Shown: positions 35,562 through 44,034 of the stretch, one piece after another
Layout of the letters: each line of letters opens with the position of its first letter
Position numbering within the stretch: position 1 is the first letter of the stretch
NCBI GenBank assembly: GCA_947597925.1
Contig: CANQFA010000005.1
Location: 18,814 to 82,813 of the forward strand
Direction: 5' to 3'
DNA from: an uncultured Clostridia bacterium
GTDB lineage: Bacteria; Bacillota; Clostridia; Christensenellales; Borkfalkiaceae
DNA: 64,000 nucleotides
Position numbers and translations under genes: made by a program
Notes under the pieces: model-generated
Told to the model about the DNA's origin: nothing
Databases searched by the model: none
The model's input: only the letters and a program-made list of their open reading frames with translations

Positions 35562-38159
35562 ATGGAACCGTATCGTCTTTCCGCCGAAGATGTGCTCTCC
35601 TCGCTCGGCTGTACGCGGCAGGGGCTCTCGACGAAGGAGGCGGAGGAGCGCCTCTCTACCTACGGCAAAAATGTGCTCTCGGGCGAGAAGCGGCGGGGAA
35701 AACTCCGCCTCTTTTTTGCCCAGTTCAAGGACCTCATGACGCTCATCCTCATCGCCGCGGCGGCCCTCTCGGGGGTGCTCGCCTTCCTGACGCGGGACAG
35801 GGCGGAACTCGTGGATACGGGCATCTTGCTCGTCATCATCTTTCTGAATGCCTTCGTGGGCTTCCTGCAGGAATATCGCGCCGACTCCGCGCTCGAGAAG
35901 TTGAAAAACCTCTCGCGGTGCGAGGCAAATGCCGTGCGGGACGGCAGGGTCGTGAGGCTCGATGCCGAGCTGCTCGTCCCCGGGGATATCGTGGAGCTTG
36001 CGGAGGGGGACCGCGTGCCCGCCGATGTCAGGGTGCTCTTCTCCGAGGACTTCCGCACCGACGAATCGAACCTTACGGGCGAGTCCCTCCCCGTGAAGAA
36101 ACAGGACTGCATCGTCACGAAGTCCGCCCTCTCCGCCCGCACCAATACCGCCTTTGCCGCCACCTACTGCGTCAAGGGAAATGCGCGCTGCGTGGTGACG
36201 GCGACGGGCATGCACACCGAGACGGGAAAGATAGCCTCTCTCCTGAAGGAGGGGAAGGAGCCGCCCTCGCCCCTCGACAGGACCATAGCAAGGCTCGGCA
36301 AGACGGTCACCGTGACCGTCCTCCTCGTCGCCGCCGTGCTCTTTTTCGGAGGTCTCCTCGCGGGAAGGGTGAGTTTTCTCGAAAATGTCATGTCCGCCGT
36401 CGCCGTCGCTGTCGCGGCCATTCCCGAGGGCATGGGTGCCGTCGTCACCGTCATCCTCGCCATGGGCGTCCAACGCATGGCGAAGAAAAGGGCCGTCATG
36501 CGCAGGCTCTCCGCCGTAGGGGCCCTCGGCAGCTGCACCGTCATCTGTTCGGACAAGACGGGCACCCTCACGAAGAACAGGATGACCGTGGAGGGGGTGA
36601 GCGCGGCGAAGGATGCCGAAGAGGAGCTCCTCCGCTGCATGCGCGCCTGTCATACCGTAAAGGGGAGCGCGGGGGACTATCACGGCGACCCCACCGAGAT
36701 CGCCCTCCTCGAATATGCCGACAGACGGGCATTTTTCTTCGACCCCGTGCGGGCGGGCGGCACCCCCTTTTCCTCCGAGCGGAAGATGATGAGCACGCTC
36801 ATCGTCTTCGAGGGCAGGCGGCGGCTCTATGCCAAGGGCGGGACGGAGGTCCTCCTCGGAAAGTGCACCCGCATCCTCGATGGGGGCGTGCGGCCCATGA
36901 CGGAGGAAGACCGCCGAAAAATTTTGAGGCAGTGCGCGGAGTATTCGGCCGACGCCATGCGCGTACTGGCCTTTGCCTACGGCGAGGAGCGGGAAGAGGA
37001 GCTCGTATTTTTGGGCATGGCTGCCATGCTCGACCCGCCCAAGGAGGGGGCCAAGGAGGCCGTCGCGGCATGCAGGGCGGCGGGCGTGAGGACGGTCATG
37101 ATCACGGGAGACGGCGCCGATACCGCCTATGCCATTGCCGAGCGGCTGGGGATAGCTTTTTCCCGTGCAGAAGTCGTGACGGGGGAGGAGATCGACGGCA
37201 TGGGCGCCGAGACTTTCGCCGCCCGTGCAGGGGGATACTCCGTCTATGCGCGCGTGTCGCCCAAGCACAAGTCGGAGATCGTGCGCGCCCTGCAGGCGAG
37301 AGGAGAGGTCGTGGCCATGACGGGGGACGGCGTAAACGACGCCCCTGCCCTCCGCGCAGCAGACATCGGAGTTGCCATGGGTTCGGGGACGGACGTCACC
37401 AAGAGCGCCGCCGACGTCGTCCTCACCGACGACAACTTCGCTGCCATGGTGGGCGCCATAGAGGAGGGGAGGAGCGTCTTCTGCAACGTGCGGCGGACCA
37501 TCTCCTTCTTCCTCGCGACCAACCTCGCCGAAGTGCTCTGCGTGCTCGCCGCCTCCCTCTTTCTGTGGCAATATGACTTCCTCACCTCCACGCAGCTCCT
37601 GTGGATCAACCTCATCACCGATTCCCTGCCCGTGCTCGCGCTCGGCGTGGAGCGCACGGAGGGGGTCATGCTCCGCCCGCCCATAAAGGAGGAGGAGATC
37701 TTTTCACGTGCCGCCATCTTCCGTATCGTGCTCTTCGGCGTCGTGCAGACCGCCATCCTCATGGGCATCTATGTCTCCGCGCTCCTTCTCTGCGGCAATG
37801 CCGTGGCGAGCACCATGGCCTTTGTCTCGCTCTCCTTTTTAGAGCTCTTTTATGCCTTTCTCGTGCGAAACGAGGATACCATGTCCAAGGCAAGGGATTT
37901 CATTTCCAATCCTACCCTGCTCGTTACGGTGGGGGTGGGCGTCCTCCTCACCGTGCTCCTCTCGGCGACGCCCCTTCGCGTCCTCTTCGATCTCGCTCCG
38001 CTCGGGGGCAGGGAATGGCTCATCGTCTTCGGGCTCACGCTCCTCATCATCCCCCTCGGAGAGCTCTATAAGGGGCTCGCACTGCACAAAAAAAGGGCGC
38101 ACCCCGTCCGCACATCGCGAACGAAACGCGCCCCACGCAATGGGGTCAAAACGCCCTGA
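35562..38159 (+). CDS. P-type cation-transporting ATPase (calcium-type, P2)
   Basis: 865 residues. Actuator motif LTGESLP, transmembrane IPEGM block typical of P2 ATPases, phosphorylation motif DKTGTLT (Asp331), GDGVND hinge motif (~590), and C-terminal transmembrane bundle with LWINLITDSLPVLALG. Predicted to export Ca2+ or another cation across the cytoplasmic membrane. ATG 35562 is chosen over GTG 35541 because it starts at the conserved amphipathic N-terminus and has AAGGT upstream; the difference is seven residues. It converges on the deacetylase gene with a 14-bp overlap. Confidence 0.92.
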   Translation: MEPYRLSAEDVLSSLGCTRQGLSTKEAEERLSTYGKNVLSGEKRRGKLRLFFAQFKDLMTLILIAAAALSGVLAFLTRDRAELVDTGILLVIIFLNAFVGFLQEYRADSALEKLKNLSRCEANAVRDGRVVRLDAELLVPGDIVELAEGDRVPADVRVLFSEDFRTDESNLTGESLPVKKQDCIVTKSALSARTNTAFAATYCVKGNARCVVTATGMHTETGKIASLLKEGKEPPSPLDRTIARLGKTVTVTVLLVAAVLFFGGLLAGRVSFLENVMSAVAVAVAAIPEGMGAVVTVILAMGVQRMAKKRAVMRRLSAVGALGSCTVICSDKTGTLTKNRMTVEGVSAAKDAEEELLRCMRACHTVKGSAGDYHGDPTEIALLEYADRRAFFFDPVRAGGTPFSSERKMMSTLIVFEGRRRLYAKGGTEVLLGKCTRILDGGVRPMTEEDRRKILRQCAEYSADAMRVLAFAYGEEREEELVFLGMAAMLDPPKEGAKEAVAACRAAGVRTVMITGDGADTAYAIAERLGIAFSRAEVVTGEEIDGMGAETFAARAGGYSVYARVSPKHKSEIVRALQARGEVVAMTGDGVNDAPALRAADIGVAMGSGTDVTKSAADVVLTDDNFAAMVGAIEEGRSVFCNVRRTISFFLATNLAEVLCVLAASLFLWQYDFLTSTQLLWINLITDSLPVLALGVERTEGVMLRPPIKEEEIFSRAAIFRIVLFGVVQTAILMGIYVSALLLCGNAVASTMAFVSLSFLELFYAFLVRNEDTMSKARDFISNPTLLVTVGVGVLLTVLLSATPLRVLFDLAPLGGREWLIVFGLTLLIIPLGELYKGLALHKKRAHPVRTSRTKRAPRNGVKTP

Positions 38160-38823
38160 AAACGTACCCCATGTCACGAAAACGGGCAATGATCTCGGGA
38201 AGCGCCGCCGCCGTCTCCCTATGCGGCGCGGAGTCGTGGAGGAGGAGCACGACGCGGGGGAGACCCTTTGCGGTGCGAAAGGTCGTCTCCACGAGGACGG
38301 AGCGGCTCGCGTGGGGGATCTCCTCGTCGCCGCAGACGGCATTCCATCCGACGACGGTGTACCCCATTTCCTCCAGAAGTTTCTCCTTGGAGGGGTGCTT
38401 CCCGCCGCCCGGGAAGCGGTAGACCGCGGACATGGTGCCCGTGACGCGTGTCACGAGCTCTGCGCACTTCTTCACATCGGCGAGAAAGGCCTCGTCGGAG
38501 GCATAGATCTCGTCGTAGCGGTGGGAAAAGGAGTGGATGCCTGCCGTGTGCCCCTCGCGCACGATGCGCCTTAAGACCTCCTCGCGCCCCTCCACCCGCT
38601 CTCCGACGATGAAAAAGGTCGCCTTTACCTGTTCTCTTTTCAGCGTGTCGAGGATGGAATTCGTCACCACGGTCGAGGGACCGTCGTCAAAGGTGAGATA
38701 GACCTCCTTCTCCTCCGCAAAGGAGAGGGTGGGGGTCGCCATTGCCCGCCCGCCGAGATGCGCCACGGCGACGAGGAAGAGGGTGAGACAGAAGACCAGA
38801 ATGGGGATCCAACGTTTTTGCAT
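38146..38823 (-). CDS. Polysaccharide deacetylase (NodB/PdaA-like)
   Basis: 225 residues. N-terminal signal anchor (WIPILVFCLTLFLVAVAH), then the NodB fold: TFDDGPS (Asp46/Asp47) and HSFSH (His97, His101) bind the metal, RFPGGGKHP and LLLHDS complete the active site. Probably removes acetyl groups from peptidoglycan or another surface glycan, in the wall. ATG 38823 gives a clean signal anchor; a TTG nine codons upstream is possible. No clear ribosome site for either. Confidence 0.87.
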   Translation of the reverse strand: MQKRWIPILVFCLTLFLVAVAHLGGRAMATPTLSFAEEKEVYLTFDDGPSTVVTNSILDTLKREQVKATFFIVGERVEGREEVLRRIVREGHTAGIHSFSHRYDEIYASDEAFLADVKKCAELVTRVTGTMSAVYRFPGGGKHPSKEKLLEEMGYTVVGWNAVCGDEEIPHASRSVLVETTFRTAKGLPRVVLLLHDSAPHRETAAALPEIIARFRDMGYVFRAF

Positions 38824-38855
38824 ACGAGGAGTTTGCGTAAATTGCCGCAAAAATA

Positions 38856-38884
38856 TTTACATTTGGCGGAAGATGTGGTATAAT
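38856..38884 (+). promoter_or_regulatory. Promoter of galM
   Basis: TTTACA (38856-38861), 17-bp spacer, TATAAT (38879-38884), 21 bp before the ATG, which is preceded by GAGGAGG. Confidence 0.8.
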
Positions 38885-38905
38885 GGGGAAAACGAGGAGG
38901 CCACT

Positions 38906-39931
38906 ATGATCAGAACGAGATTTTTCGGCAGGACGAAGGAAGGGAAAGAGGTCCTTGCCTTTACCATTTCGGACGGGCGCAGCAGCGTCACGGTGCTCAA
39001 CTACGGGGCACTCATCCACAGGCTCGTCGTGCCCGCGAAGGACGGGCGCCTCACCGACATCGTGCTGGGCTACCGCACGGTCAAGGAATATGAGGAGCAC
39101 TCGGGCCGCATGGGCGCCGTGCTCGGCAGATGCGCCAATCGCATTGGCGGGGGAAAGTTCACGCTCGACGGCGTGACCTATGAGCTTTCCAAAAACGACG
39201 GCAAGAATCATCGCCACGGCGGATTTTTCGGCTTCGACAAGAAGGTCTGGTCGTATGGCATCAAGGGAAATACGCTGGCGCTCTCCATCGTCTCGCCCGA
39301 CGGCGAAGAGGGGTACCCCGGCAACCTGAAGGCGACGGTCGTGTATACCTTCCGCGAGGGCGTCCTCCGCATCCATTACCGCGCCGAGTCGGATAAAAAG
39401 ACGGCGGTGAGCCTCACCAACCACGTCTACTTCAACCTCAACGGCGAGTCGAGCGGCTCCGCCCTCGGAAACGAGCTCATGCTCTCGGCCGACGAAGTGG
39501 TGGAGCTCGGCAAGGACCGCGTCCCCACGGGAAGATTTGTAAAGGTCGCGGGGACGGCATATGACTTCAACGAGACCAAGACGGTCGGAAGGGACCTCGG
39601 AAAGGCGGGTGCGCCCGCGGGATATGACGACTGCTATGTCCTCCGCGTGCGTGAAGCCGATACGCCCTATGCGGTGGCATACGGCAAGGCAACTGGCATC
39701 GAGATGCGCTGCTATACCGACATGCCCGCGGTCCAGCTCTATTCGGCGGGCGGCCTCGACTGGCAGGGCAAGTGGTGCCGCTATGCGGCGGGTGCGGGCT
39801 TCTGCCTCGAGACGGAGGCCATTCCCAATAACGTCAATCAGCCCGCCTATGCGGAGAAGGGAAGCTCCGTCCTCGACGCGGGAGAGAAATACGACTTCTT
39901 CGCGGAGTATCACTTCGGCTTAAGGAAGTAA
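38906..39931 (+). CDS. galM: Aldose 1-epimerase (mutarotase)
   Basis: 341 residues. Family motifs: GALIHRLVVP, GRCANRIGGGKF, HRHGGFFGFDKKVW, LTNHVYFNLNG (catalytic His) and CLETEAIPNNVNQP (catalytic Glu). Converts alpha and beta anomers of glucose or galactose in the cytoplasm. Stands alone between promoter and terminator; a longer frame from 38729 overlaps the deacetylase and has no ribosome site. Confidence 0.92.
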   Translation: MIRTRFFGRTKEGKEVLAFTISDGRSSVTVLNYGALIHRLVVPAKDGRLTDIVLGYRTVKEYEEHSGRMGAVLGRCANRIGGGKFTLDGVTYELSKNDGKNHRHGGFFGFDKKVWSYGIKGNTLALSIVSPDGEEGYPGNLKATVVYTFREGVLRIHYRAESDKKTAVSLTNHVYFNLNGESSGSALGNELMLSADEVVELGKDRVPTGRFVKVAGTAYDFNETKTVGRDLGKAGAPAGYDDCYVLRVREADTPYAVAYGKATGIEMRCYTDMPAVQLYSAGGLDWQGKWCRYAAGAGFCLETEAIPNNVNQPAYAEKGSSVLDAGEKYDFFAEYHFGLRK

Positions 39932-39948
39932 GAAATTTATATAAAAAA

Positions 39949-39975
39949 GGCTGTCCGCTTCGGACAGCCTTTTTT
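39949..39975 (+). terminator. Intrinsic terminator of galM
   Basis: GGCTGTCCG, loop CTT, CGGACAGCC, then six T; the A-run on the left lets it also end the leftward XRE gene. Confidence 0.93.
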
Positions 39976-40005
39976 GTATGGAAAGGATGGGTTTCGTGAT
40001 CGACG

Positions 40006-40194
40006 CTACGAGAGGAGCCCGTCAAAGGTCTCCTCGAAAATTTCACACAGTTTCGCGAGGATGGCATAGCTCGGTTCGCTGACGCCCGTCTCCCATCCGC
40101 TGACCGTGCGCTGGTCGACCCCGACGAGCTTCGCAAGCTCCGTCTGTGTCATACTTCTGCTCTTTCTGAGCTCTTTCAGATTTTTGGAAAACAT
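40006..40194 (-). CDS. XRE-family helix-turn-helix repressor (62 aa)
   Basis: Single Cro/CI-type HTH: LKELRKSRSMTQTELAKLVG then VDQRTVSGWETGVSEPS. Nothing else is fused, so it is a minimal DNA-binding protein. Start at 40194 because AAGGAG lies just upstream; the ATG at 40206 would place that site inside the gene. Divergent from a secreted DUF6273-like protein, with two palindromes in the shared region, so it probably represses both itself and the neighbour. Confidence 0.88.
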   Translation of the reverse strand: MFSKNLKELRKSRSMTQTELAKLVGVDQRTVSGWETGVSEPSYAILAKLCEIFEETFDGLLS

Positions 40195-40214
40195 GATCTC
40201 CTTCATATCTATAT

Positions 40215-40269
40215 TTTTACCAGAAAAGTCGGTAAAATACTTGACTTACCGAGAATCTCGGTATATAAT
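40215..40269. promoter_or_regulatory. Divergent control region: two palindromic operators and a rightward promoter
   Basis: Rightward promoter TTGACT (40241-40246), 17-bp spacer, TATAAT (40264-40269). The entire spacer is a palindrome, TACCGAGA-A-TCTCGGTA (40247-40263). A second, related palindrome TTTTACC...GGTAAAA (40215-40237) lies toward the XRE gene. Both contain TACC/GGTA half-sites, as expected for a dimeric XRE repressor. Confidence 0.75.
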
Positions 40270-40290
40270 ATGAAAAAAAAGGAGATCGCT

Positions 40291-41592
40291 ATGAAAAAGA
40301 ACAGACTTTTTGCCGCAGCGGCCTTTCTGACCTGCGCGGCACTCGGGGCCGCCGCCTGTGCGGGGCCGCACACGCACGAATGGGGCGAATGGACGCAAGA
40401 AAAGGCGCCGACCTGTGAAGAGGCGGGGACCGAGCGGCGGGAATGCAAGCTTGACCCCACCCATGTCGAGACCCGCCCCGTCGGCGCGCTCGGGCACAAA
40501 TGGAGCGCGGAATGGTCGCAAGACGAAAGAGAGCACTACCATGTCTGTGAGAATGGGTGCGGAGAGCACCGCGACGAGGCCGCGCATACCTATCAAAACG
40601 GCGCCTGCACGGACTGCGGATATCTTCACCGCGAGCACAGCTTTTCGTCGGGCATCTGCACTGTCTGCGGAAGGGCGCTCTACACGGAGGAGGGTGGAAA
40701 GATCCTCTTCGGAGAATATCCGCAGAGCGAGGTAAAGGAGGCCGCCCTTATTTCGGAACTTACGGCAGCGGCGGGGGAACTTCCGACGGAAGATAATGCG
40801 AGAGCCTGGACGAGTTACGGTTACTATGATGACAGCGGCGAAGTCGCCGATTACATGTGGTATATCGACGTGGAGTCGGGCGGCGAACGCTACCGCGGGG
40901 TCTACTTTACGGAAGAGCGCGGCTACAGGACGACGAATAGCCTCCTGAGCGCGCAGGAGGACAACGGCTATCTCACGGAGACCGTCTATTGGTTCCGCTT
41001 CGAGCCCATCGTGTGGCGCGTCCTCGAGAGTGCGGACGGCACGGCCTTTCTCATGTCCGATGTCATCCTCGACACAGGGCATTATTACCACGACACGACG
41101 AGCCGCGGAGAGGGGGAGGAGACGGTGTATCCCAATAACTACAAGGAGAGCGATATCCGCGCATGGCTCCTCGGCAACTTCTATGATACGGCATTCGGCG
41201 CCGACGAGAAGGAGATCATCGAGACGGCCACGGTGGACAATCAGACGGGAGGTGACAATACCTACGCCTGTGAGGACACGAAGGACAAGGTATTTCTCCC
41301 GAGCTATGCGGAGGTATTAAACGCAGATCTCGGATTTGGGTCGGACTGGGGCGCCGATGCATCGCGTCAGCTCACGGCGACGGACTATGCAAAGGCGCAG
41401 GGCATTCAGGTAAAAGATGACGGCGCCAGCGGCTGGTGGCTGCGTACGCCCGAAAACCACTATAACGGGAAATATGTATACAAGATCGCGCATGACGGGA
41501 CGATCATGGGAGGCATGTTTGCCTTCGGCGGTGGCGAAGCCGTAAATTATACCTGGAACGGCATTGTTCCCGCCCTTCGCCTCCATCTCTGA
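40291..41592 (+). CDS. Secreted protein with DUF6273-like C-terminal domain
   Basis: 433 residues. Signal peptide with lipobox-like AAAC; an N-terminal run of H-x-W/Cys motifs (HTHEWGEWTQ, HKWSAEW, CTDCGYLHREH) like small bacterial surface repeats; then FGEYPQSEV and FEPIVWRVL, SDIRAWLLGNFYDTAFGADEKEII, WWLRTP, and VPALRLHL, which fit the DUF6273 pattern of clostridial secreted proteins. Function unknown. Start at 40291 because the ribosome site AAGGAG lies within the longer frame. Expression is probably controlled by the divergent XRE protein. Confidence 0.75.
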   Translation: MKKNRLFAAAAFLTCAALGAAACAGPHTHEWGEWTQEKAPTCEEAGTERRECKLDPTHVETRPVGALGHKWSAEWSQDEREHYHVCENGCGEHRDEAAHTYQNGACTDCGYLHREHSFSSGICTVCGRALYTEEGGKILFGEYPQSEVKEAALISELTAAAGELPTEDNARAWTSYGYYDDSGEVADYMWYIDVESGGERYRGVYFTEERGYRTTNSLLSAQEDNGYLTETVYWFRFEPIVWRVLESADGTAFLMSDVILDTGHYYHDTTSRGEGEETVYPNNYKESDIRAWLLGNFYDTAFGADEKEIIETATVDNQTGGDNTYACEDTKDKVFLPSYAEVLNADLGFGSDWGADASRQLTATDYAKAQGIQVKDDGASGWWLRTPENHYNGKYVYKIAHDGTIMGGMFAFGGGEAVNYTWNGIVPALRLHL

Positions 41593-41606
41593 GACAAAAG
41601 GGAAAA

Positions 41607-41638
41607 GGCACTGCGGAAGTTTTCGCAGTGCCATTTTT
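41607..41638 (+). terminator. Intrinsic terminator
   Basis: GGCACTGCG, 8-nt loop, CGCAGTGCC, then ATTTTTAT. Confidence 0.9.
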
Positions 41639-41685
41639 ATATGGAAAAGAAAATCAAAAGTCGGGGAGGGTGCATAGGATGAAGT

Positions 41686-41700
41686 GACCGCAGTGCGGTC
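41686..41700 (+). promoter_or_regulatory. Palindrome just upstream of the ZIP transporter ribosome site
   Basis: GACCGCA-G-TGCGGTC ends 2 bp before GGAG and 14 bp before the ATG. Could be a repressor site or a translation-blocking hairpin. No clear promoter is visible between here and the upstream terminator. Confidence 0.4.
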
Positions 41701-41714
41701 GCGGAGTCTTACAA

Positions 41715-42476
41715 ATGCAGTGGTTTCTCTCCCTCGCGGCATGGCAGCAGGCCCTCCTCGCCTCGGCTTTCATGTACGCCTGCACCGCGCTCGGTGCGTC
41801 ACTCGTCTTCTTCTCCCGCAAAGAGAGCGGGGCCGCCATGAATGCCCTCACGGGGGCCGCGGCGGGCATCATGATCGCGGCGAGTTTTTTCTCCCTCCTC
41901 CTTCCCGCGCTCGACTATGAGAGCGCTCTTCCCGCGGGTCTCTCGGTGACCCTCGGCTTCCTCCTCGGCGGGTCTCTCCTCGTCCTCTCCGACCTCCTCT
42001 TTTCCCGCCTTCGCTTCCGTTTTGGGGATATGGGGCGTGAAAACGGCCTCACCTATCTCGCCGTGACCCTCCATAATCTACCCGAGGGGATGGCCGTGGG
42101 TGTGGCGTTTGCGGCGGGCCCGGCGGGGGCGATCGCAGCCCTTCTTCTCGCCGTCGGCATCGGGATCCAGAATTTTCCCGAGGGCGCGTGCGTCGCCTTT
42201 CCCCTGCGCGCGGGGGGCATGTCCAAGGGGAAGGCCTTTTTCCTCTCCCAGCTCTCGGGCGCCGCGGAGATCCCCGCATGCGTTTTGGGCGCCCTCGCGG
42301 CCTCCTTTATCACGGGGCTCATGCCGTGGGCGCTCTCCTTCTCGGCGGGCGCCATGATCGCCGTGGTGTGCGCGGAGCTCATTCCCGAGTGCTTTTCGGG
42401 GCAAAAGACGGCGGCTTCGGCGGGCGTAGTGGCAGGATTTTCCCTCATGATGCTCCTCGACCTCCTGCTCGGATGA
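41715..42476 (+). CDS. ZIP-family divalent metal transporter (GufA/ZupT-like)
   Basis: 253 residues, about eight transmembrane helices. The two metal-site motifs in adjacent helices are intact: TLHNLPEGMAVG (~124) and GIQNFPEGACV (~153), giving a binuclear centre typical of the GufA branch. Imports or exchanges Zn2+ or other divalent cations. Lacks the long His-rich loop of eukaryotic ZIPs. Confidence 0.9.
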   Translation: MQWFLSLAAWQQALLASAFMYACTALGASLVFFSRKESGAAMNALTGAAAGIMIAASFFSLLLPALDYESALPAGLSVTLGFLLGGSLLVLSDLLFSRLRFRFGDMGRENGLTYLAVTLHNLPEGMAVGVAFAAGPAGAIAALLLAVGIGIQNFPEGACVAFPLRAGGMSKGKAFFLSQLSGAAEIPACVLGALAASFITGLMPWALSFSAGAMIAVVCAELIPECFSGQKTAASAGVVAGFSLMMLLDLLLG

Positions 42477-42525
42477 AGTTGGAAAATTTTGCATATTCCG
42501 CCGCGGGCGTGGCATACTTCCTTTC

Positions 42526-43413
42526 ATGAAGCAAGAATCCACAGAGCAGACAAAGGAAGAAGGGGCGGAAAGACGCGAGGTCTCCGCACCCGTGAGAGAA
42601 TACGAGCATACCATGCCCGCAAGACAGACCGCAGTTGTGGTGGGAGGCTCGTCGGGCATCGGCCGCGAGACCGCCCTACGCCTCATCGCAAAGGGCTACC
42701 GCGTGTACAATATCTCCCGCACGCCCTTTAAGGGGGAGCGCGTGAAGACCATCTCCGCAGACGCCGCGGTGGAGGGAGAGATCGGGCGCGCCGTCACGAA
42801 GGCGGGGGAGGAGGCGGGCGCCATTGACCTGCTCGTCTATTCGGCGGGATTTTCCATGGCGGCGCCCATCGAGTATGCGAAGAGCGGGGACTACCGCTAT
42901 CTCTTCGAAGTCAACTACTTCGGCGCGGTCGAGGCCCTGCGCGCGGCGGCGCCCTTTCTGAAGAGAAGGGGCGGGAGGGCCGTCTTCGTAGGATCGCTCG
43001 GCGGGGCGCTTCCCATCCCGTACGATTCCTTCTATTCCTCCTCAAAGGCGGCGCTCGAGCTCTTTGCGCGGGGAGCCGACCTCGAGTTCCGTCCGCACGG
43101 GGTGCGCGTCTCGGCCCTCCTTCCGGGCGGCACGGCGACCGACTTTACCTATTCGCGGCGGGTGTATGGGGAAGAGGAGAGCCTCGGCTATGCCCCGTCG
43201 GTGAAAAAGGCCTCGGCGGCGCTTGCCAATATGGAGCAGGGCGGCATGAATCCTTCTCTCGTCGCAAATGCCGTCATCCGTCTCGCGGAGAGGAAAAATC
43301 CTCCTACCGTGTCCGCGGTCGGAGGCAAAAATTCCATTCTCATGGCGGCGGGGAGGGTGCTCCCCATGCGCGTGACGGACTGGTTTATCAAGAAGCGTTT
43401 CAATCAAAGATAG
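42526..43413 (+). CDS. Short-chain dehydrogenase/reductase
   Basis: 295 residues from the first ATG, or 266 from the ATG at 42613. Rossmann motif VVVGGSSGIGRETA, active-site SLGG and YSSSK (Tyr and Lys catalytic), and LPGGTATDF. NAD(P)H-dependent reduction or oxidation of an unknown carbonyl; the C-terminal tail (ITDWF-like, VTDWFIKKRF) resembles membrane-associated lipid SDRs. Neither start has a good ribosome site; the 29-residue extension is charged and may not be translated. Confidence 0.85.
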   Translation: MKQESTEQTKEEGAERREVSAPVREYEHTMPARQTAVVVGGSSGIGRETALRLIAKGYRVYNISRTPFKGERVKTISADAAVEGEIGRAVTKAGEEAGAIDLLVYSAGFSMAAPIEYAKSGDYRYLFEVNYFGAVEALRAAAPFLKRRGGRAVFVGSLGGALPIPYDSFYSSSKAALELFARGADLEFRPHGVRVSALLPGGTATDFTYSRRVYGEEESLGYAPSVKKASAALANMEQGGMNPSLVANAVIRLAERKNPPTVSAVGGKNSILMAAGRVLPMRVTDWFIKKRFNQR

Positions 43414-43420
43414 ACGAAAA

Positions 43421-43448
43421 CATGCCCGCGGCATTCGCCGCGGGCATG
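43421..43448. terminator. Bidirectional intrinsic terminator
   Basis: Perfect 12-bp stem CATGCCCGCGGC with loop ATTC. On the minus strand TTTTCG follows it, so it also closes the tandem small-peptide transcript. Confidence 0.85.
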
Positions 43449-43476
43449 AGATTTTCTTCGGGAAAATTCCCGCCGT

Positions 43477-43527
43477 TTACGCGTGCATCAGACTTCTGAT
43501 GTAGCGCAGCCAATGAATGAATCTCAT
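43477..43527 (-). CDS. 16-residue peptide MRFIHWLRYIRSLMHA (copy B)
   Basis: ATG at 43527, TAA ending at 43477, with CGGAGGTG 5 nt upstream. It differs from copy A by Leu to Ile at residue 4 and Arg to His at 15. The peptide is short, cationic and amphipathic with one Trp. The leader ahead of it repeats the copy A leader (CCGCA/TGCGG hairpin, then AGAATT and the ribosome site), so the whole ~125-bp unit is duplicated. Too short for homology; function unknown. A toxic, signalling or leader peptide are all possible. Confidence 0.65.
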   Translation of the reverse strand: MRFIHWLRYIRSLMHA

Positions 43528-43600
43528 CTTACACCTCCGATAATTCTACTTCTTTTGCAGCCGCACTTCTTTGCGGGCCTGCGTGTGCCATGGGTTTCCC

Positions 43601-43651
43601 TTACGCGCGCATCAGGCTTCTGATGTAGCGCAACCAATGAAGAAATCTCAT
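43601..43651 (-). CDS. 16-residue peptide MRFLHWLRYIRSLMRA (copy A)
   Basis: ATG at 43651, TAA ending at 43601. CGAGGAGGTG sits 5 nt upstream, a near-perfect ribosome site, and a consensus-like promoter lies 65 bp further up. Codon-level differences from copy B are mostly silent or conservative (13 of 16 codons encode the same residue with several synonymous changes), which argues for selection on the peptide. No gene on either strand explains the sequence. Confidence 0.7.
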   Translation of the reverse strand: MRFLHWLRYIRSLMRA

Positions 43652-43715
43652 CTTGCACCTCCTCGGAAAAATTCTGCGTCTTTTGTCGCTCGCATTTCCC
43701 TGCGAACGCACCCGA

Positions 43716-43744
43716 AGTATAGCAAAAATGAAGCCGCGCGTCAA
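43716..43744 (-). promoter_or_regulatory. Promoter of the tandem 16-residue peptide transcript
   Basis: Minus strand TTGACG (43744-43739), 17-bp spacer, TATACT (43721-43716). Confidence 0.75.
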
Positions 43745-43998
43745 GAAATTTTTGTAATTTTTCCAAAATGGATTTTTTGTAACTTTATAACACTTCCGCC
43801 TGTTATGTCGGCTATACAATGTGAAAATCAGTATAATTCATGTGATAATAACATTCGTTTCCAAAATTCACACTTCAAAATCACATTTTTTCATTTCCTC
43901 GGCGGGGAGGGAGGAGAGGCGGGAAGAGGGGCGCCTTCTGTGCTTTTGTCACGCGCCGTTGAGAGGATTTTTCAATCGCGGAATTGCCTGCGGAATGC
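43745..43998. other. Non-coding spacer between peptide genes and purine operon
   Basis: About 250 bp, AT-rich on the left and purine-rich (GGGAGGGAGGAGAGG tract) on the right. No gene, tRNA or known riboswitch recognised. Confidence 0.4.
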
Positions 43999-44028
43999 TT
44001 GACGGGAAGGGTGCGATTGTATTATAAT
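43999..44028 (+). promoter_or_regulatory. Promoter of the purine operon
   Basis: TTGACG (43999-44004), 18-bp spacer, TATAAT (44023-44028); ~115-nt leader to purE. Confidence 0.75.
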
Positions 44029-44034
44029 AGTGTC

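Noticed and set aside
15885..38189. Similar strings around ACCCCATGTCA and AAAACGGGCAA near 15887 and 38165
   Set aside because: The second copy is coding sequence for the deacetylase C-terminus; similarity is short and probably chance.
43524..43766. 80-codon minus-strand ORF over the tandem peptide genes
   Set aside because: It lies in another frame without a ribosome site, while both 16-codon ORFs have strong sites and are conserved with each other.
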